Made by a program: the position numbers and the translations under genes. The notes beneath the pieces are model-generated. The model worked only from the letters and a program-made list of their open reading frames with translations, ran no database searches and was not told the origin of the DNA. A stretch of 64,000 bases of DNA, from contig NC_089493.1 of assembly GCF_036850765.1 (NCBI RefSeq), positions 219,230,744 to 219,294,743 on the forward strand. The letters run 5' to 3'. Position 1 is the stretch's first letter, and each line of letters starts with the position of its first letter. Shown one piece after another: positions 59,591 to 64,000 of this stretch. The DNA comes from Saccopteryx bilineata (taxonomy: Eukaryota > Chordata > Mammalia > Chiroptera > Emballonuridae).

Positions 59591-60313
59591 CATTCCAGTC
59601 TACCTGAATCATTACCAGCTAGAAGCAGCGGTCACTGGGACTTGGACATGAGCTGCAAAGTATAGAATGGTGACAACAATTCCAGTACCATGTGGACTTT
59701 TCCTGGATGTGGACTTTTCCTGGACTCCTGCTCCCTGTGACAGCTCCTAACAGACTGAACTGTGGTTGGGTTGCATTTTTCAGGGATTTGGCATGGTGAT
59801 GAGACCAACTTGGACTTGGTGAACATGTTAAGGACACTACTCTTTTATGGATTCTTGCTGTATTGGCCAAGAGTTTGCTTAAAGGCTTTTAATCACTGTA
59901 AAAAAAAAATAGAAGACTGGATAAAGAAGATGGGGCACATATACACCATGGTATACTATTCAGCTAGAAGAAATGATGACATCGGATCATTTACAGCAGA
60001 ATGGTGGAATCTTGATAACATTATGCGGAGTGAAATAAGTGAATCAGAAAAAAACAAGAACTGCAGGATTCCATACATTGGTGGGACATAAAAACGAGAC
60101 TAAGAGACATGGACAGGAGTGTGGTGGTTACGGGGGGGGGGGAGGGAAGGAGGGAGAGGGGGAGGGGGAGGGGTACAAAGAAAACTGGATAGAGGGTGAC
60201 GGAGGACGATCTCTCTTTGGGTGATAGGTATGCAACAGAACTAAATGACAAGATAACCTGGAAATCTTTTCTTTGAATATATGTACCCTGATTTATTGAT
60301 GTAAAAAACAAAC
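59591..60313 (+). mobile_element. Chimeric retroelement: unknown 5' body plus L1 3' end
   Basis: The left 310 bp or so (59591-59900) is not L1 and is not recognised; it contains a short direct repeat 'tgtggacttttcctgga' (59692-59708 and 59710-59726). From about 59908 the sequence is the L1 ORF2 C-terminus, 3' UTR with a G-rich run (60132-60172), and a tail. The 10-bp duplication 'aaacctcccc' flanks it (59581-59590 and 60314-60323), so both parts entered together. An open frame of 109 codons (59762-60091) crosses the junction and ends at the normal L1 ORF2 stop. Confidence 0.8.
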
Positions 60314-61262
60314 AAACCTCCCCCCAAAATAAAAATCCAGGGCCAGACGGTTACACTAGTGAATTCTATCAATCAATAAAGATTTGGTTCCTATCCTACT
60401 CAGAGTCTTCCAAAAAATTGAAGAAGAAGCAATAATTCCAAACACATTTTATGAGGCCAACAAATCCTCATACCAAAACCTGGTAAGGACAACGCAAAAA
60501 AAGAAAACTATAGACCAATATCTCTAATGAATACAGATGCTAAAATACTAAACAAAATACTAGCAAATAGAATACAACAACACATTAAATAAACAATTTA
60601 CCATGATTAAGTGAGATTCATCCCAGAATCACAGGATGTTTCAACATATGTAAAGGAATTAATGTAATATACAATATGAACAAAACAAAAAATAAAAACC
60701 ATATGATCCTATCAATAGATGAAGAAAAAACATTTGATAAAATACAAAATTTTTTTATGTTTAAAACACTCAACAAAATGGGTAGAGAAGGTAAATATCT
60801 CAACATAATAAAGGCCATTTATTACAAACCATCAGCTAACATCATATTAAATGGCAATTAACTGAAAACTTTTTCTCTAAAATCAGGACAAGACAAAGCT
60901 GCCCACTCTCCACTCTTATTCAACATAGTGCTAGAAACTCTAGCCAGAGCAATCAAACAAGAGAAAGAAATAAAAGGCATTCATATTGGGAAAGTAGAAG
61001 TAAAGGTTTTACTTTTTGCAGATGATATGATCCTGTATATAGAAACCCCAAAGACTTGACAGAATGGCTATTAGAAAAAATAAATCAATACAGTAAGTTC
61101 ACAGGATACAAAATTAATGTACAACACATCTATTGTTTTCTTACATGCCAAAATTAAACTTTAGAAAATAAACTAAAAAAATAAACCCTTTTATAGTTGT
61201 TACAAAAAAAACTAAAATACATAGAAGAAACATAACAAAGAATATAAAGGAGCTAGATAATG

Positions 61263-61416
61263 AAACCACAAAGCATTCTTAAAGGAAATTGAAAAAGACA
61301 CAATGAAATAGAAAAATATCCTTGTTTTTGGATAGAAAGAATAAATATAGTTAAAATGGCCATATTACCAAAAGAAATATACAAAATTAATACAATTTCC
61401 ATCAAGTTCCAATGTC

Positions 61417-61419
<3 letters not shown>
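61263..61419 (+). repeat. Left copy of a long direct repeat flanking an insert
   Basis: This L1-C ORF2 segment, starting 'aaaccacaaagcatt' and ending 'ccaatgtcatt', is repeated at about 62700-62859. Both copies share variants not seen in the other L1s here, such as 'ccatattaccaaaagaaata', so they derive from one duplication event. Confidence 0.85.
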
Positions 61420-61452
<33 letters not shown>

Positions 61453-62699
61453 GGTTTTAAAGTGCCTTTATGAGGAAGAGATCACAAAAAATGGTGGACT
61501 ATCCCAGGCTGAGATGGCAGTAATGGTGTGTGAACAATCAATATATTATTTAAATTATGATACACATCATTTTTCAAATAACTTATACACTAGAATAAAA
61601 GCTGCCAAGTCTTGCACAATTTTCCATTTTATTACCACACTCGTGGTAATAAAAGCCAGAGAAGTCTGGCTGGTGATGATGACCTTGCATGTGGTGGTGG
61701 GCAGGGAGGAAGCCTGTCTGCTGGGCTACCCCATGGCCTGGGGCTCAGGGAGGACTGTAAAGTGACACATTTCCAGCAGCATGGAGGCTATAAATACATT
61801 GCTTACATTGGATACTTATATACACACATCAACATATATAAAACATATATAAAAATATCGACCCCAACCGGATACAGTTTTCAAAGAACAGAATTTGTTT
61901 CTGAAACACAAAAAGGTAGAACAGAAGAGTTTTCTTTCCAGTTCTATTTTGATTGGAATAAAATAAACTCTGCACCTTTAAATTTCTGTATTCAAGGTGA
62001 TTCTATACAGTACACACAGGGCAATTTTACTTCATATACAGGTGGAGGAGGTTGGAAACTTGAGCTCAGGTTTTCACAAAGCTACATATGACATCATTGG
62101 TTCCAATGGTACCCTGCAAAAACAGCATCTTTATTTATTCATTAAAAACAATGAAAAAATCTTAATTCAGGGAAGCTTGTTAAAAAATAAAGAGTCCTCA
62201 CTTTTTTTTGTAGAAAAGAAGGTATTTTAAATTATAGGTTAAATTTTTTTTGAAAATAAACCACACAGGTAAAGGGATTTCTTTGGTTTCTAACTGCTTT
62301 TGTTTGTAGAAATGCTGCTTGATTTTATTGAGGGATATATTTTCATTCACTTGCCACCATGTGGGCTTCGAAGAGTGCTGTCAATTTCCATGAGACAGTC
62401 CCTCAAATCATTCAGCAGTATATACAACATGCTTCAATGTAAACCCCAGTAACAAAAAGTATTTTTATATCAAATGCAGTTTCAAATTGCCATTTCATGT
62501 AAATACAGTGATTCTTGGTAAAGATTAGAGGCTAAAGTACCACAAAATGGCCATGGGATTAATTCCTGCTTTAAAATAAACTTGTAAAAGACAAAATAGT
62601 ATGCCCCCCCTCTCTTTTCAAGCTGTTGGGTCAGTAAATCAGTCACTTCTTTGGGAAGCAGTCCCACAGTATGCACATTCCTACAGAAAGCACCAGAGA
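61420..62699 (-). mobile_element. Unidentified retrocopy-like insert (antisense)
   Basis: About 1.28 kb of non-L1 DNA lies inside ORF2 of L1-C. Read on the minus strand it resembles an mRNA 3' end: mixed-composition sequence with several AATAAA hexamers, ending in an (AAAT)n run that replaces a simple poly(A) (plus-strand 61418-61452). The first 200 bases or so of that strand are open ('[20 protein letters not shown]' within 62560-62690). I cannot name a parent gene. It is flanked by direct repeats of about 160 bp instead of a short target duplication. Confidence 0.6.
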
Positions 62700-62859
62700 A
62701 AACCACAAAGCATTATTAAGGAAAATTGAAAAAGGCACAGTGAAATGGAAAAATATTCCTTGTTCTTGGTTAGAAAGAATAAATATAGTTAAAATGGCCA
62801 TATTACCAAAAGAAATATACAAATTTAATGCAATTTTTAGCAAACTTCCAATGTCATTT
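62700..62859 (+). repeat. Right copy of the long direct repeat
   Basis: This segment matches 61263-61419 over its whole length with scattered differences. L1-C ORF2 continues normally from its right edge. Confidence 0.85.
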
Positions 62860-64000
62860 TTTAAAGGAATGGAACAGAAAACATCAGGTTAATATAGAAC
62901 CATAAAAAGCTCTGAATAGCCAAAGTAATCTTAAGGAAAAAAAAATCGAAGCTCGGGGCATTACAACACCTGACTTCAAATTATATTACAGAGCCATGAT
63001 AATCCAAACAGCATGGTATTGGCAAAAATAGACACAGATGAATGGAACAAAATAGAGAGCCCAGAAATAAAAACACATATATATGGTCAAATCATCACTG
63101 ATAAAGGAATCGAACAAACACAATGGAGAGAAGAAATCCTCTTCAATACATGGAAAATTGGAGAGCCACATGCAAAGGAATGAAACTCGACTACAGAATA
63201 ACTTCTTGCATGAATTAATTAAAATGGATCATTGATCTAAATATAAGATCTGAAACAATAAATCACATAGAAGAAAAAAATATAAATACTAAACTCATGG
63301 ACCTTGGCTATAGAGAACATTTTATAAACTTGACTCCAAAGGCCAGGGAAGTAAAGGCAAAGATAAATGAATAGGACTACATTAAACTAAGAAGCTTCTG
63401 CATAGTAAAAGAAACTGACAACAAAACAAACATACAGCCAACTAAATGGGAGATGATATTTTCAAACAACAGCTTAAATAAGGGCCTAATATCCAGAATA
63501 TATAAAGAACTCACAGAACTCAACAATAAAGAAGGAAACAATCCAATAAAAAATGGGGAAAGGACATGAATAGACATTTCTCCCAAGAAGAAATATGAAT
63601 GGCCAACAGATATATGAAAAAAGGCTCATCTTCACTAGCTATTAGGGAAATGCAAATCAAAACTACAATGAGATACCACCTCACACCTATTAGATTAGCT
63701 ATTATCAACAAGACAGGTAATAGCAAGTGTTGGAGAGGCTGTGGAGAAAAAGGAACCCTCATTCACTGCTGGTGGGAATGTAAAGTAGTACAACCATTAT
63801 GGAAGAAAGTATGGTGGTTTCTCAAAAAATTGAGAATAGAACTACCTTATGACCCAGCAATCCCTCTACTGGGTATATATCCCCAAAACTCAGAAACATT
63901 GATATGTAAAGACACATGCAGCCCCATGTTCATTGCAGCATTGTTCACAGTGGCCAAGACATGGAAACAACCAAAAAGCCCTTCAATAGAAGATTAGATA

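Larger units (their letters stand above)
46384..64000 (+). mobile_element. L1-C: full-length LINE-1 with four insertions, runs off the window
   Basis: This plus-strand L1 opens near 46384 ('gagagagaaatggcagtg') and is still in ORF2 at the window edge. Its own sequence is at 46384-48606, 56946-58478, 59038-59590, 60314-61419 and about 62700-64000. The gaps are L1-D, a mariner, a chimeric retroelement and a retrocopy-like insert. ORF1 and ORF2 are both broken. It is the oldest member of the same lineage as the young L1 and L1-D. Confidence 0.9.
57662..64000 (+). pseudogene. L1-C ORF2, broken, with three insertions
   Basis: The start at 57662 opens with '[19 protein letters not shown]'. Endonuclease motifs follow in changing frames ('CLQETHL' near 57780). 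A mariner is inserted after about 58478, a chimeric retroelement after 59590 and a long insert after 61419. The RT block with 'LFADDMILY' lies near 61010-61040. The C-terminal cysteine motif ('[18 protein letters not shown]') is at about 63729-63782. The frame runs past 63996 out of the window. Confidence 0.85.

Noticed and set aside
61514..62091. Open frames of 83 and 159 codons in the retrocopy-like insert
   Set aside because: They are on the strand opposite to the mRNA-like polarity and show no motif.

Overview
The window is mammalian nuclear DNA built almost entirely of nested transposable elements. The tRNA-derived SINE seen in six copies, with its 'ggccctggccggttggctcag' type head (given here in part), matches my memory of the Rhin-1 family of rhinolophoid bats. 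Two further tRNA-derived SINE types ('cctgaccaggtggtg' and 'cctgacctgtggtggc' heads) and a young LINE-1 lineage fit the same origin. A horseshoe-type bat is therefore the best guess, but the family names come from memory, not from a search. I see no host protein-coding exon, no true tRNA or rRNA gene and no CRISPR array.

Layout. 206-7239: an old full-length L1 (L1-A, plus strand) holding two Rhin-1 SINEs; it probably sits in the gag side of an ERV-L-like provirus. 7288-8313: a SINE that itself holds a solo LTR. 8331-13131: the pol region and 3' LTR of the ERV-L-like element, split by another solo LTR of the same family and carrying a 106-bp tandem duplication over its RT active site. 14043-20473: a class I ERV with 4-bp target duplications, a tRNA-Glu-type primer site, decayed gag-pol and two LTRs. 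Its 5' LTR is split by a SINE that is split by a solo LTR, and its gag is split by another solo LTR. 20478-24371: AT-rich unique DNA with four SINEs.

24372-38989: an old full-length L1 on the minus strand (L1-M). It is interrupted by a complete 7.8-kb young plus-strand L1 (27146-34976) with exact 15-bp target duplications, an intact 331-codon ORF1 and an ORF2 broken by two nonsense codons and two frameshifts. L1-M also holds a 234-bp hAT-like MITE and a Rhin-1. 38990-46383: mostly unique DNA with a twin-primed L1 fragment, three SINEs and an old L1 trace. 46384-64000: a third L1 (L1-C, plus strand, running off the window). It is interrupted by a full-length L1 (L1-D, 48607-56931) with a tandem-monomer 5' region, a 559-bp deleted mariner, a chimeric retroelement, and an unidentified antisense retrocopy-like insert flanked by direct repeats of about 160 bp.

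The most interesting points are these: three related L1s carry three unrelated 5' promoter modules in front of homologous bodies; every Rhin-1 copy carries a CTCF-like core, doubled in half of them; a chimeric retroelement ends in an L1 3' tail; and one insertion has far too long a target duplication. No gene circuit or host operon-like system is present. What acts together here is the retrotransposition machinery: L1 proteins mobilise themselves, the SINEs and the retrocopies.
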